DNA from: Bacillota bacterium
GTDB lineage: Bacteria; Bacillota_I; Bacilli_A; ML615J-28; CAG-698
Reading direction: 5' to 3'
Assembly: GCA_016280895.1 (NCBI GenBank)
Contig: JAEEHM010000099.1
Coordinates: forward strand, 1 to 44,013
Length of the DNA: 44,013 bases
Position 1 is the stretch's first letter. Each line of letters opens with the position of its first letter. Made by a program: the position numbers and the translations under genes. The notes below the pieces were generated by a model. The model saw nothing but the letters and a program-made list of their open reading frames with translations. It searched no databases and was not told the DNA's origin. Below, one piece after another: positions 27,639 to 37,528 of the stretch.

Positions 27639-28863
27639 AGATGTTTACAGCCTTTCCAGAATCTCTTTGTGCTTTATAAGCCATTAAGCTAGCATAAATT
27701 TGGTTTGTAGAATAATTGATATCTGTATCTTCTTTACTCCATTTAACAAGACCTAAATCAGCATCATAATAATCAAGAACTAATTGAAGTAAATCTTTAC
27801 CACTTTCATCTTTTACTTCTCTTGCATTGATATTATTTGCAGCAAGTGGAAGTAACATTAATGCAGTTGAGCATCCATTTCCTTGATCAGCAGCAGTGAT
27901 ATTATTTAATTCTTCTAAAGTGAAAGTCTTAAATACTGATAAGTTAGTCATTTGCCAGTTCCAACCATCAAGACCCCATTCAGTGCCAGCTCTATATTCA
28001 GTAGTTGATAAAGCAGTAACAGCATCAGATGTAACCTTTAATGCATAAGCAGGTGATAGATAGAATGGAGTTGCGTATTCATTGTATGCAGTATCAGCAG
28101 CTAAATTAGTCATATAAGTAGTATATGCAGCAGCAAATGCTGTTAAATCTAAATTAAGTGCTCTAGCAGCATAGAAATATTTACCCCATGTAGCACCATC
28201 ATATTCAGCAAAGTTTTCAGCTTCTAGTGCAGTCTTTAAAGCGGCATCAAATTTATTAGCATTAAATAAATTAGCATCATAACCAGCTGTCTTCATCATA
28301 TAAAGACTCATTGCTGACCAATAATCAACAGTCTTCATATCTTTAGAATTAGCAACAACTTTAGAGAAAGTATTCTTCATATAAGAATAAATAATCTTAT
28401 CAACTAATACATCACTAGCATCTAATTTGCCGTAACCTGATTCTACAGTGTTCCAACATTCAGCAATAAATTCAAATTTATCGCCATCATCAATTACTAA
28501 ACCATCAACACCAGTTGAAGCATAAGCACCATTTTCATAAAGTGCTAAATACCAATTAGCATCAACGATTGAGTTTGAAATTGAAGCAACGCTTGTACCA
28601 TAATCAGTCTTGTATGTTACAGCATTCATTTCATTATTAATAGCATCTAATACTGATGCTTGATCTTTAGTAGAAAAAGTCTTTTCAGCAAGTACTTTAC
28701 CATCAATATCTACAACCTTAACTGAATAAGATTTGTATGTTTCAACAACTGGTGGTTCAGGAGTATTTCCTCCATCCTTCTTCTCATCATCTGCTTTCTT
28801 ACATGCGAAAGCAAATAATCCAAGTAATAAAACTAAGATTAAACAAAGTCTTTTCTTAAACAT
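27631..28863 (-). CDS. lipoprotein with N-terminal DUF4430-like domain and C-terminal prenyltransferase-like alpha/alpha-toroid; candidate B12-binding protein
   Basis: Lipobox LGLFAFAC; SYSVKVVDIDGKVLAEKTFSTKDQASVLDAINNEM...WYLALYENGAYASTGVDGLVIDDGDKFEF; then helical repeats; directly after a B12 riboswitch. Confidence 0.75.
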   Translation of the reverse strand: MFKKRLCLILVLLLGLFAFACKKADDEKKDGGNTPEPPVVETYKSYSVKVVDIDGKVLAEKTFSTKDQASVLDAINNEMNAVTYKTDYGTSVASISNSIVDANWYLALYENGAYASTGVDGLVIDDGDKFEFIAECWNTVESGYGKLDASDVLVDKIIYSYMKNTFSKVVANSKDMKTVDYWSAMSLYMMKTAGYDANLFNANKFDAALKTALEAENFAEYDGATWGKYFYAARALNLDLTAFAAAYTTYMTNLAADTAYNEYATPFYLSPAYALKVTSDAVTALSTTEYRAGTEWGLDGWNWQMTNLSVFKTFTLEELNNITAADQGNGCSTALMLLPLAANNINAREVKDESGKDLLQLVLDYYDADLGLVKWSKEDTDINYSTNQIYASLMAYKAQRDSGKAVNIFA

Positions 28864-28884
28864 TAAAATTTTTAACTATTTATT

Positions 28885-29090
28885 AACTTCCATCGTCTCC
28901 CAGCGTTTTCCATTATAAACAGCTTTCCTCATATTAAATTACTTAGGCAAGTCTCCTGGCTTAACATCATCTTCCATACCCCTTCTCACATATTTGCAAT
29001 GGTTTGGTATTTCATCCGTATCACAGTTGCTGGGACAGTCCAAGATTCACACTTGTGTTCCTTATTAAGTATTCCTACACCTAGCATTGT
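28885..29090 (-). ncRNA. cobalamin (B12) riboswitch
   Basis: Minus strand: AGGTGTAGGAAT...AAGGAACACAAGTGTGAATCTTGGACTGTCCCAGCAACTGTGATACGGATGAAA...GTGAGAAGG...GATGATGTTAAGCCAGGAGACTTGCC; includes the classic B12 box. Confidence 0.96.
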
Positions 29091-29144
29091 ATATTATATC
29101 ACTTTTTAAAAATATATGCGAATATATAAAGATTTCTTTACAAA

Positions 29145-29168
29145 AAAAGATTGAATATTATTCAATCT
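29145..29168 (-). terminator. terminator after the histidine kinase gene
   Basis: Minus strand AGATTGAATAATATTCAATCTTTTTTTG, overlapping the stop codon. Confidence 0.8.
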
Positions 29169-30912
29169 CTTCGTTCTTCTTAAATTCAACAATAAATTTT
29201 GTTCCAACATCTTTTTTACTTTCAACACTTAATTTGGCCTCTAACACATTACATATCTGCTTCACAATATTAAGTCCAATACCACTACCACCTTTTCTTC
29301 GATTATGGCTTTGGTCAATACGATAGAATCTTTCAAATATTCTATCAATATCTTTTTCATCAATACCGATACCAGTATCAGCAACAGTAAGGATTATCTT
29401 AGCATCTCTTTCTTCCACATTTATGTAAACTTTACCACCTCTTCGATTATATTTAATCGCATTGGATAGTAAATTACTAATTAAATGATCAAGTAAATTT
29501 GTTTGTTCATAAATATATAAATTCTCATCAACATTTACTATTATTGATATATATTCTTTATCAGCCTGTTCTGTATAAGCTTCAACTGTACTTGAAATAA
29601 CATCTTTGAAATAAACCTTTTCCTTATCTCCTTCTAGATTACGTCTGTATTCTAGATTAGATAGGTATAATAATTCATCAATTGTCATCTTCATTTTAAT
29701 TGATTCATTATATATAACATTCAAATATTTCTTTGTTTTTTCATCTGCATTATCATTGATTGCTAGCAACAATTCGGAAAAGCCTCTAATTGAGGTAATT
29801 GGGCTCTTTAATTCATGTGATGCATTAGAAATAAATTCTGCTTTCAATTCATCATTTGTTCGCTTTTCGGTAACATCAGTCATAAGGACAATAAATAAAC
29901 CTATTTCTTGATTATCACTAAACCATTTATTTTTTAAATAATCAATTGATGTAGCATATATTTTTTCTTTCACACGATCAACAATATCAAAATATTCATC
30001 TTCATGTTTTTTAATTGCTTTTTCAATATTTGAAAGTAGTAAATCAATTGTTAATACACGATGATAATTGATATTCTCTTCTACCTTGCCACTAATATTT
30101 AATACTTCTTTAGCATAATCATTTATTAATAATATTTCTTCATTTTCACTAATAATGATTATTCCTTGTTCCATATTGTTGATAACAAAATCAATTTTTG
30201 AATGCTCAAATCTAATGCTTTGCATAGATTTTAAAATATTCTTATTTACTTCATTGATTTCTCTTAACACATTTTCTACTTCACTATATCTATGACTATC
30301 CTCAATTTCTTTATACTCGCCTTCATTGATGGTCTTTAAATGGGAATCAATCTTTTCCACAATTTCCACAATATTTTCTGATGTCTTCTTAGAAAAGAAA
30401 ATACTTAAGAATAGACCGATTATTAAAAGAATTAATAATACCAATAAATTCATATACAAGAAGGAAGTATTAAATGAATATTCCGTAGATGTTCTCATAA
30501 TAATATCATTAGATAATATCTTAATATAATAAATCCTTTGTTGATCTACATATATTCTATCATTATCTGTACTTGCTTCATTAGCTCTTAATAATTCACT
30601 ATCACTAATTGATGCAGAAATAGTCACTCCGATCATATCATTTTCTGAGTCTTTCACAATATTTCCGTGGCTGTTACAAATAGTAATTTGTAACCATTCT
30701 TGATTCTTCGTGAAACTATCGACAACACTATTCAATTCTTCATCAGTTGATGTCTCCATAATTTGATTAGACACAACATTTGACATATTGATTAATTGTG
30801 TTTCCATTGAACGGAGGTTGTAATATGATGAAAAAGAAAACGAAAATAAGAAAAAGATAAGTAAGCTTATTCCAGTAATAAACGCATTACGACGAATAAT
30901 CTCATCCTTCAT
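29158..30912 (-). CDS. sensor histidine kinase (PhoR/ResE-like)
   Basis: Two TM segments, PAS-like region, FISNASHELKSPITSIRGFSELL, LISNLLSNAIKYNRRGG, DTGIGIDEKDIDRIFERFYR. Confidence 0.93.
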   Translation of the reverse strand: MKDEIIRRNAFITGISLLIFFLFSFSFSSYYNLRSMETQLINMSNVVSNQIMETSTDEELNSVVDSFTKNQEWLQITICNSHGNIVKDSENDMIGVTISASISDSELLRANEASTDNDRIYVDQQRIYYIKILSNDIIMRTSTEYSFNTSFLYMNLLVLLILLIIGLFLSIFFSKKTSENIVEIVEKIDSHLKTINEGEYKEIEDSHRYSEVENVLREINEVNKNILKSMQSIRFEHSKIDFVINNMEQGIIIISENEEILLINDYAKEVLNISGKVEENINYHRVLTIDLLLSNIEKAIKKHEDEYFDIVDRVKEKIYATSIDYLKNKWFSDNQEIGLFIVLMTDVTEKRTNDELKAEFISNASHELKSPITSIRGFSELLLAINDNADEKTKKYLNVIYNESIKMKMTIDELLYLSNLEYRRNLEGDKEKVYFKDVISSTVEAYTEQADKEYISIIVNVDENLYIYEQTNLLDHLISNLLSNAIKYNRRGGKVYINVEERDAKIILTVADTGIGIDEKDIDRIFERFYRIDQSHNRRKGGSGIGLNIVKQICNVLEAKLSVESKKDVGTKFIVEFKKNEEIE

Positions 30913-30921
30913 TTTCTACCT

Positions 30922-31602
30922 CTATTCATTGATTATATAACCAACTCCACGTACTGTTTCAATATATACATCACTTGTGTATGCAGCAAGTTTTTCTCTG
31001 ATTGCTTTTATATGCATATCAAGAGTTCTTGTTTCAACTAAGAAATCATAACCCCAAATGTGTTTTAATAATTTAGAACGTGTTACTACAATTGATACAC
31101 TTTCAAGTAATATTTGGACGATATCATATTCCTTAGATGTTAAATCTAAAGGAATATCTTTATAATATACCTTGTGTTTCACAATATCTAAACTTAAATC
31201 ACGTGCTTTCAAAATCTTATTTTTGTGCATGCCTACCTTACGCAAGTTAACATTAACACGTGAAATAAATTCAAGTAAGCCAAATGGCTTTGTGATATAA
31301 TCACTAGCACCCATATCCAAACCTCTAACGATGTCAAGTTCTGATGATTTAGCACTAACGATAATTACAGGAATTTCCTCAGTTTCTTTATTCTCTTTTA
31401 AGATTTTTAAGACTTCATAGCCACTCATTCCTGGAAGCATTAAATCTAAAATAATTAATTCTGGTTTGCTAACCTCTAATTTCTTAAAGAAAGATTTAGG
31501 TTCTAAAAAACCAAAAGCTTCAAAACCATTCTTTTCTAATGTTTCTCGTTCGAGTTCATTGATGTTTTCATCATCTTCAATAAAATAAATTAATCTTTTC
31601 AT
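30922..31602 (-). CDS. OmpR/PhoP-family response regulator
   Basis: IYFIEDDENI, LIILDLMLPGMSGYEVL, SAKSSE, DYITKPFG; winged helix LTSKEYDIVQILL, RTLDMHIKAIREKL. Confidence 0.94.
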   Translation of the reverse strand: MKRLIYFIEDDENINELERETLEKNGFEAFGFLEPKSFFKKLEVSKPELIILDLMLPGMSGYEVLKILKENKETEEIPVIIVSAKSSELDIVRGLDMGASDYITKPFGLLEFISRVNVNLRKVGMHKNKILKARDLSLDIVKHKVYYKDIPLDLTSKEYDIVQILLESVSIVVTRSKLLKHIWGYDFLVETRTLDMHIKAIREKLAAYTSDVYIETVRGVGYIINE

Positions 31603-31611
31603 ATTCTTCTC

Positions 31612-32712
31612 CTATAAATTATATTTTTTTCTAACTATAAAATAAAAACTTAACATCACTATTGATATCACGATTCCCATAATTGGAATTGCGATATAAT
31701 ATTTAGTTTCAAAATAAACATCACCAGCACCAACAGCAGGAATGCCAGCTGGATCTTGAGGTAAACCATATTCATATGCTATCTTTGTGATATTCAACAT
31801 TTGAATAATCGGAATGCCATTTTCTAAATAAGTTTCTAGTAGACCCTTATGATCCAAATCAGTACTAGATTTATTTAAAGTCAAATAATTAGGTTTTACT
31901 AAACCACGATAATTAACAGCATTAGTATAACCATTTCCCATCGACACAATTGTTCCACCAACATTTAAAAATAATTTTAAATTTGGACATTTTTCTTCAA
32001 TATATTCTATTCTTTTTTGAATGTTTTTCTTAAAATCACTTTCACTTATGAACTTTACAGCACTAGAATTAATTCTTAGCATCAATTCTTCTCTTACATC
32101 ATTAGGAAATTCTGAGCCATCATCATAAGCACCACCAAAGGATACATAATCTAACTTATTCTCATATATACCAAGTTCGTATAAATAATTGGCCATATCA
32201 AAATAAGTAAAACTAATATCTGTAGCACCATAACTAGAAGCACCAATACCTGTCATAGATATAAATTTAAGTCCATATTCCTGCGCCGCAATTGTTGCTG
32301 AAATGTTTAATGCAGGGAAAGATCCCGATGTAACAATCGCAATTTCATCACCGCTTTTTAAATTAGCTTCCTTAAACATCTTAATGTATACAGCTGCAAA
32401 ATTAGGATTTGTGCTTGTTCTTTTAGCTGCAGGTTCTCCTTCAGTAGTTTGAATCTTACTATGAAGTGGACCTAACATACCACTTTGATATTTATCTTCA
32501 CTACTTAAGCTTAAACCTAATTCTTGTTTCTTTTCTTTTATTTTTTGAAAAGCAAGTTCTGCTTTTTGGCTTGCACTTTCCATTATTTCGTAATAGCGGT
32601 CTTTCGTTGATGTGCTTGTAGTAATTGTAAGCATATATATTACGATAAGTAGTGCACCCCAAAAGGCAAGTAAAATATTTATGTATTTGGGGCTCTTATC
32701 TTTAACTACCAT
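31612..32712 (-). CDS. pgsW: poly-gamma-glutamate system protein PgsW
   Basis: Directly after pgsC; membrane-anchored, FKEANLKSGDEIAIVTSGSFPALNISATIAAQEYGLKFISMTGIGASSYGAT, LNVGGTIVSMG, QDPAGIPAVGAG. Confidence 0.8.
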   Translation of the reverse strand: MVVKDKSPKYINILLAFWGALLIVIYMLTITTSTSTKDRYYEIMESASQKAELAFQKIKEKKQELGLSLSSEDKYQSGMLGPLHSKIQTTEGEPAAKRTSTNPNFAAVYIKMFKEANLKSGDEIAIVTSGSFPALNISATIAAQEYGLKFISMTGIGASSYGATDISFTYFDMANYLYELGIYENKLDYVSFGGAYDDGSEFPNDVREELMLRINSSAVKFISESDFKKNIQKRIEYIEEKCPNLKLFLNVGGTIVSMGNGYTNAVNYRGLVKPNYLTLNKSSTDLDHKGLLETYLENGIPIIQMLNITKIAYEYGLPQDPAGIPAVGAGDVYFETKYYIAIPIMGIVISIVMLSFYFIVRKKYNL

Positions 32713-32713
32713 C

Positions 32714-33160
32714 TTATGCTCCTATGATATTTCCGATAAAGACCACAAACTCAATAATACACATTACAACAACAAGCGAAGGAATAGTTTTTGCTACTCC
32801 TTGTTTTGAAATGTCATTCGCAATTAGACCCGCAATTGTGTATCCAATTAAGGATATACTCAATAAATGAATTGAGAGTCCATTGATAATTAATTCCAAA
32901 ACAATATTCAATAAAATACTAATAATTATCATTATCGCAAATCTACGTTTACCAAAAATAATCAAATACCTCGAAATAAATTTCACAATATAATAAGTAA
33001 TAACAGCAACAATTATTGTGTACACAATTCTTTGCGGCTGATTAATATACATTGCAAGCAATCCCGGTACAATAATACCACCTGGAGAAATATGAGTAAT
33101 CTCATAAAAAATGATACTAATTAAAATACCTAATACCAACACATTGAAATCAATTGTCAT
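32714..33160 (-). CDS. pgsC: poly-gamma-glutamate biosynthesis protein PgsC/CapC
   Basis: LGILISIIFYEITHISPGGIIVPGLLAMYINQPQRIVYTIIVAVITY; about 148 aa, 4-nt overlap with pgsB. Confidence 0.92.
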   Translation of the reverse strand: MTIDFNVLVLGILISIIFYEITHISPGGIIVPGLLAMYINQPQRIVYTIIVAVITYYIVKFISRYLIIFGKRRFAIMIIISILLNIVLELIINGLSIHLLSISLIGYTIAGLIANDISKQGVAKTIPSLVVVMCIIEFVVFIGNIIGA

Positions 33161-34272
33161 AGCTTTTCACCATTTTTTCTGAAATACTCAAGTATTTTCA
33201 TTCCCTTTCCACCGATATTACCAATTGCGAAAATTATATCTTCATGATTTAAATCTTCAATTTTGTGTAATCGATTAACTTCTATACTAATTCCATTCTT
33301 TTTCAATCTTTTAATAATGTAATTAGGATTAGATCCATATATTAAAATCTTCTTTGCTTTTAAATTACTTAAAAGCTCAATATGTTGTACTACCCTACTA
33401 GGTCTATCAAATCTACTATTAAGTAGGATTGTTAATGAATTATAATCATATTCTTCTATTACTTGATTATATACTATTCTAATTGATTCTGGGTCATTAA
33501 TAGAGAAACCATTTAAAAATATTGTGTTATCATATTTTATCTTTTCATATGCTCCAATATCATGATGATAATTCTTCATTCCTTCAAAGAATTTATTTAC
33601 ATCAAGATTAAATGCTTTCGCAACTTCTAGTGCACACGCAATATTTTCTTTAAATGTTTCTAAATTATCACCATCATATTCACTTGCAAGCAATACCTTA
33701 GCATCCTTTTTTTTCGCATTTTCTTCAAAGATATTTAAAAACTTATCTTCGCCACATACTAATATTCCCTTATTTGGAATTGTGTTAGAAAAAGAATATG
33801 CGATATCTTCTAAAGTACTACCCATCTCATCCAAATGGTCTGCACGTACATTTGTAATAACTGTACAATCACTTCTTAATATCATCTCTTCAGATATTTT
33901 TTGAAGTTCTGGTTTAACTGCCATACATTCTAATATTAAGACCTCTGCACCTTCCTTATATGCACGTCTCATCATTTGGATTTGTTCACGAATATTCGCA
34001 TTACCCAATCTTTTAATTAATACATCTTCATTATTAGTATTAATGTACATCGGCTTAGTACCTGTAGTTTTACTAAAAACCTTATAGCCACAGGCTCTAA
34101 AACCAGCATCAATTAATCTAGTAGTTGTTGATTTTCCTCTAATTCCATTAACATGAATAAGGTATTTAAATGATTTTCTTATCTTATTTATATATATTTT
34201 TTCAAGCACAATATAAGTAAGATAGCCAATCATCAAAACTAATACTACTATTGTGATAAACATCTTATTCAC
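33157..34272 (-). CDS. pgsB: poly-gamma-glutamate synthase PgsB/CapB
   Basis: IHVNGIRGKSTTTRLIDAGFRACGYKVFSKTTGTKPMYI; ECMAVKPELQKISEEMILRSDCTVITNVRADHLDEMG. Confidence 0.95.
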   Translation of the reverse strand: MNKMFITIVVLVLMIGYLTYIVLEKIYINKIRKSFKYLIHVNGIRGKSTTTRLIDAGFRACGYKVFSKTTGTKPMYINTNNEDVLIKRLGNANIREQIQMMRRAYKEGAEVLILECMAVKPELQKISEEMILRSDCTVITNVRADHLDEMGSTLEDIAYSFSNTIPNKGILVCGEDKFLNIFEENAKKKDAKVLLASEYDGDNLETFKENIACALEVAKAFNLDVNKFFEGMKNYHHDIGAYEKIKYDNTIFLNGFSINDPESIRIVYNQVIEEYDYNSLTILLNSRFDRPSRVVQHIELLSNLKAKKILIYGSNPNYIIKRLKKNGISIEVNRLHKIEDLNHEDIIFAIGNIGGKGMKILEYFRKNGEKL

Positions 34273-34918
34273 CCTTAAATAAAAGTTCTGTTGCTTTTAT
34301 TAATTCAAGTGTTGTCGTAATTTCATATGCATACACATTATTCTTATGTGATAAATCAGAAAGTAATCCATCTTCATTACCAGAACTTAGATAAATATTC
34401 ATGTTAGCATATGGGAATAAGGATTCAATCAATTGATCAGATGTAGCACCACGTCTGCTTAGACCACCAATGTGAATACAGATTAAGCTAATCTTTCCAC
34501 GCCTACATTTAGACACAAAAGCATTAGCTCTTGCTATTTCATCATCTAGTGTCAATTCACTAGCAGCCAAGGCCTTAATACTACAGCCTACAAAAAGTAG
34601 TACAGCACTATCATCATCTACATCAGATGCTTCTAGAAAATTATTTACTTCATATGTAAAATAATCAACATTATCTAATACTACTTCTTTGTATTCTTCA
34701 ATATCTTTAGATTGACCAATTGAAGTAACATATACCTTCTTTCCTTTTAATGAAGCTTTCATTTCTTCTGGAAAGACAGTATCATCATATGTTATTTCTT
34801 TGTCCTTATTTTTATCTACATCAACATCTTTTTTACATGCAATTAGGAAAATCGATAAAACCAATACAAGCAATACAATAATAATTCTATTCTTATTTTT
34901 TGTATTGTTTAATTCCAT
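34265..34918 (-). CDS. DUF6305-like lipoprotein
   Basis: Start assigned to MELNNTKNKN; lipobox FLIAC; KKVYVTSIGQSKD...VGCSIKALAASELTLDDEIARANAFVSKCRRG...GGLSRRGATSDQLIESL; paralogue at 43528. Confidence 0.75.
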   Translation of the reverse strand: MELNNTKNKNRIIIVLLVLVLSIFLIACKKDVDVDKNKDKEITYDDTVFPEEMKASLKGKKVYVTSIGQSKDIEEYKEVVLDNVDYFTYEVNNFLEASDVDDDSAVLLFVGCSIKALAASELTLDDEIARANAFVSKCRRGKISLICIHIGGLSRRGATSDQLIESLFPYANMNIYLSSGNEDGLLSDLSHKNNVYAYEITTTLELIKATELLFKGE

Positions 34919-35450
34919 CTTCGAATAAGTCATTTCCTTTCGTATCATAAGTTACAATCGCAAAGAAGTTTTCAACTTCTAATCGTCTTACTGCCTCAGC
35001 ACCTAAATCTTCGTAGCAGATAAGCTCACATTTTTTAATAGAATCACCAATGCTTGCAGCAGCACCACCAATTGCGGATAAATATACTGCCTTATATTTT
35101 ACAAGCATATCTTTATATTCTTTACTTCTTGGGCCTTTTCCAATCATCACTTTAAGGCCTTCCTTCATCATTGCTTCACTATAAGGATCCATTCTATAGC
35201 TTGATGTAGGACCAGCTGAACCAATTACACGACCTGGAGATGCAGGAGTAGGACCTACATAATAAATAGCTCCACCCTTAATATCCATTGGTAGTTCTTT
35301 TCCTTGTTCTAATAATTCCACAAATCTCTTATGAGCAGCATCTCTTGCAGTGTAAACAACTCCACTTAATTCAACTTGATCGCCTGCTCTTAAATCTAAA
35401 ATTTCTTTTTCACTTAATGGTAAATGTAATTTTTTAATCATTTTTATCAC
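34893..35450 (-). CDS. fumarate hydratase class I, beta subunit
   Basis: YYVGPTPASPGRVIGSAGPTSSYRMDPYSEAMMKEGLKVMIGKGPRSKE. Confidence 0.93.
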   Translation of the reverse strand: MIKMIKKLHLPLSEKEILDLRAGDQVELSGVVYTARDAAHKRFVELLEQGKELPMDIKGGAIYYVGPTPASPGRVIGSAGPTSSYRMDPYSEAMMKEGLKVMIGKGPRSKEYKDMLVKYKAVYLSAIGGAAASIGDSIKKCELICYEDLGAEAVRRLEVENFFAIVTYDTKGNDLFEDGIKQYKK

Positions 35451-36290
35451 CTAAAATATATAAGATTTATGTCTTGCAGCATGGCATTGAATATTGATTG
35501 CAAGTGGAAGGGATGCTATATGACAAGGATATGCTAAAGCCTTAACAGCAAGGCATGTTTGTGTTCCACCAAATCCCATAGGACCAACACCAAGAGCATT
35601 AATTTCTTCTTTCAATTCACTTTCCAATTTAGCAAGAATTGGATCTTCATTTACATCATCAACTTCTCTAAGTAGAGCTTTTTTAGCAAGTAGTGCACTT
35701 TGTTCAAGATTACCACCAATACCTAAACCAACAATGATAGGTGGGCATGGTTTACCACCACCCTTAAATACAGTATCAAGTACAAGTTTTTTAATACCTT
35801 CAACTCCATCTGCAGGAATTAAAATTTTAACTAAGCTCATATTTTCTGATCCGCCACCCTTAGGTGCAACATCAATTTTAACCTTATCACCTTTAACTAA
35901 TTTAACATGCACAATTGCAGGTGTATTATCCTTAGTATTAACTCTATCTAGAGGATGTTTAACAACAGATTTTCTTAAATAACCATTAATGTATGCTCTT
36001 CTAACACCTTCATTGACAGCCTCATATATATCACCATCAAAATGAACATCATAACCAACTTCTAAAAATACTACAGCAACACCTGTATCTTGACATATAG
36101 GTAATTGTTTATCTCTTGCAAGTTCATCATTTTGAATAATTCTTTCTATTACTTCTTTTCCAAGTGGTGATTCTTCCTTTTCTTTAGCTTCTTTTAAAGA
36201 TGCTAAAATATTGCATGGAATATTACGACATGCATCAATGAACATCTCCTCAATCTTATCAGTAATTTCACTTACTCTTACTTCTCTCAT
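35451..36290 (-). CDS. fumarate hydratase class I, alpha subunit
   Basis: [73 protein letters not shown]. Confidence 0.94.
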   Translation of the reverse strand: MREVRVSEITDKIEEMFIDACRNIPCNILASLKEAKEKEESPLGKEVIERIIQNDELARDKQLPICQDTGVAVVFLEVGYDVHFDGDIYEAVNEGVRRAYINGYLRKSVVKHPLDRVNTKDNTPAIVHVKLVKGDKVKIDVAPKGGGSENMSLVKILIPADGVEGIKKLVLDTVFKGGGKPCPPIIVGLGIGGNLEQSALLAKKALLREVDDVNEDPILAKLESELKEEINALGVGPMGFGGTQTCLAVKALAYPCHIASLPLAINIQCHAARHKSYIF

Positions 36291-36301
36291 ATTTTCTCCT
36301 C

Positions 36302-37528
36302 TTATATTCCTAGTTCAAATATTTTATTTATTTCTTTTAAGAAACAAGCTAATATCAATAAATCAGCTGCTCCTCCAAAGCTTAAGTTTTCTTTTAAACA
36401 TAAATCATTTAAATAATCATGATTCTTATTTTCTTTAAATTCATTTTTTATAAAATTATATTTTTCAATACTACCACATCTTTTAAGTAAAGTAGTATCT
36501 TCAATATTAATAATTAAATAAATAAGTGCATCCATTAAATCATCTTCAAAATTATATATATTCATACAATCTTGTAAATGCACAAAACCAGATTCTGCTT
36601 CTCCTCTTGCACCTAAAATACCATATTTTTGATATGCAATTTTACCAAAGGTATCACTACCTTCTTTTAATTCATCACATATTCCCTTACTTAATATTTC
36701 CACATATTCAAAGATACTTAAATCAGTATTAGATTTTAATTTTAATCCAAGTGCACAAAGTAATATTCCGAGATTAAAGATTAAACCCTTATATGCATTG
36801 ATATTAGATGTCGCAATTAACATCTTTGTTTCTAAAGACGCACCAATATGACGCATTTCTTTTTTAATATATTCAATATCATCATTTAAATATGCAAGTT
36901 CAAAGAATGAATAAAATTCACCAACAATCGCATTTTTAGCCTTTATCATTAGGTCATAATTCATATCTTTGTGACTTGATTTAAAGTTTTTACATACAAG
37001 TCCAAATTTAGGTTCTAAATCAAGTTCTTTTAAAATCGCAACATTTGTATATTCAGTAATGATATTATGCATATAATTAAGCACATTAATCTTAATATAT
37101 CCATTAATTTCACTATCACTATGTCTTTTTAATCTAGCACACACAAAGGCAGGTTCATTACATATGAAGCACTTTCTCAAAGTACCTCTTGATTCTGATT
37201 TATCACTATTATAAAAAACATCTAAATCAATAAATCTACCTAAATTATCATTTTCTTCTATCTTAACACATTCTTCTTTTAAATTCTTATCTTTATTAAA
37301 ATAAAATAATTTATATATTCCATCATCACTTTCTTTAACAACTTGCATACATGGATTTAAATTATCAATCAATTTAGAAAAATGATTTACTAAAAAATAT
37401 GCTTCTTTTGTATTCTTATTCATTCCAGCAATATTAGCATGAACTGATATAATTTGATATTTATCAATATCTTTTTTAATTATCTTTATTCTTTCTTCTC
37501 TGGCTTTTAAAATATCACTTGCTTCCAT
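36302..37528 (-). CDS. citXG: CitX-CitG fusion: holo-citrate lyase synthase / triphosphoribosyl-dephospho-CoA synthase
   Basis: N-term ANIAGMNKNTKEAYF...RGTLRKCFICNEPAFVCARLKRHS (CitX); C-term GLVCKNFKSSHKDMNYDLMIKA...GILGARGEAESGF (CitG). Confidence 0.88.
   Translation of the reverse strand: MEASDILKAREERIKIIKKDIDKYQIISVHANIAGMNKNTKEAYFLVNHFSKLIDNLNPCMQVVKESDDGIYKLFYFNKDKNLKEECVKIEENDNLGRFIDLDVFYNSDKSESRGTLRKCFICNEPAFVCARLKRHSDSEINGYIKINVLNYMHNIITEYTNVAILKELDLEPKFGLVCKNFKSSHKDMNYDLMIKAKNAIVGEFYSFFELAYLNDDIEYIKKEMRHIGASLETKMLIATSNINAYKGLIFNLGILLCALGLKLKSNTDLSIFEYVEILSKGICDELKEGSDTFGKIAYQKYGILGARGEAESGFVHLQDCMNIYNFEDDLMDALIYLIINIEDTTLLKRCGSIEKYNFIKNEFKENKNHDYLNDLCLKENLSFGGAADLLILACFLKEINKIFELGI

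Noticed and set aside
30922-31602. Assignment of the two-component system as true phosphate-responsive PhoPR
   Set aside because: No pst/phoU genes nearby and sequence alone cannot define the signal; only family-level naming is justified
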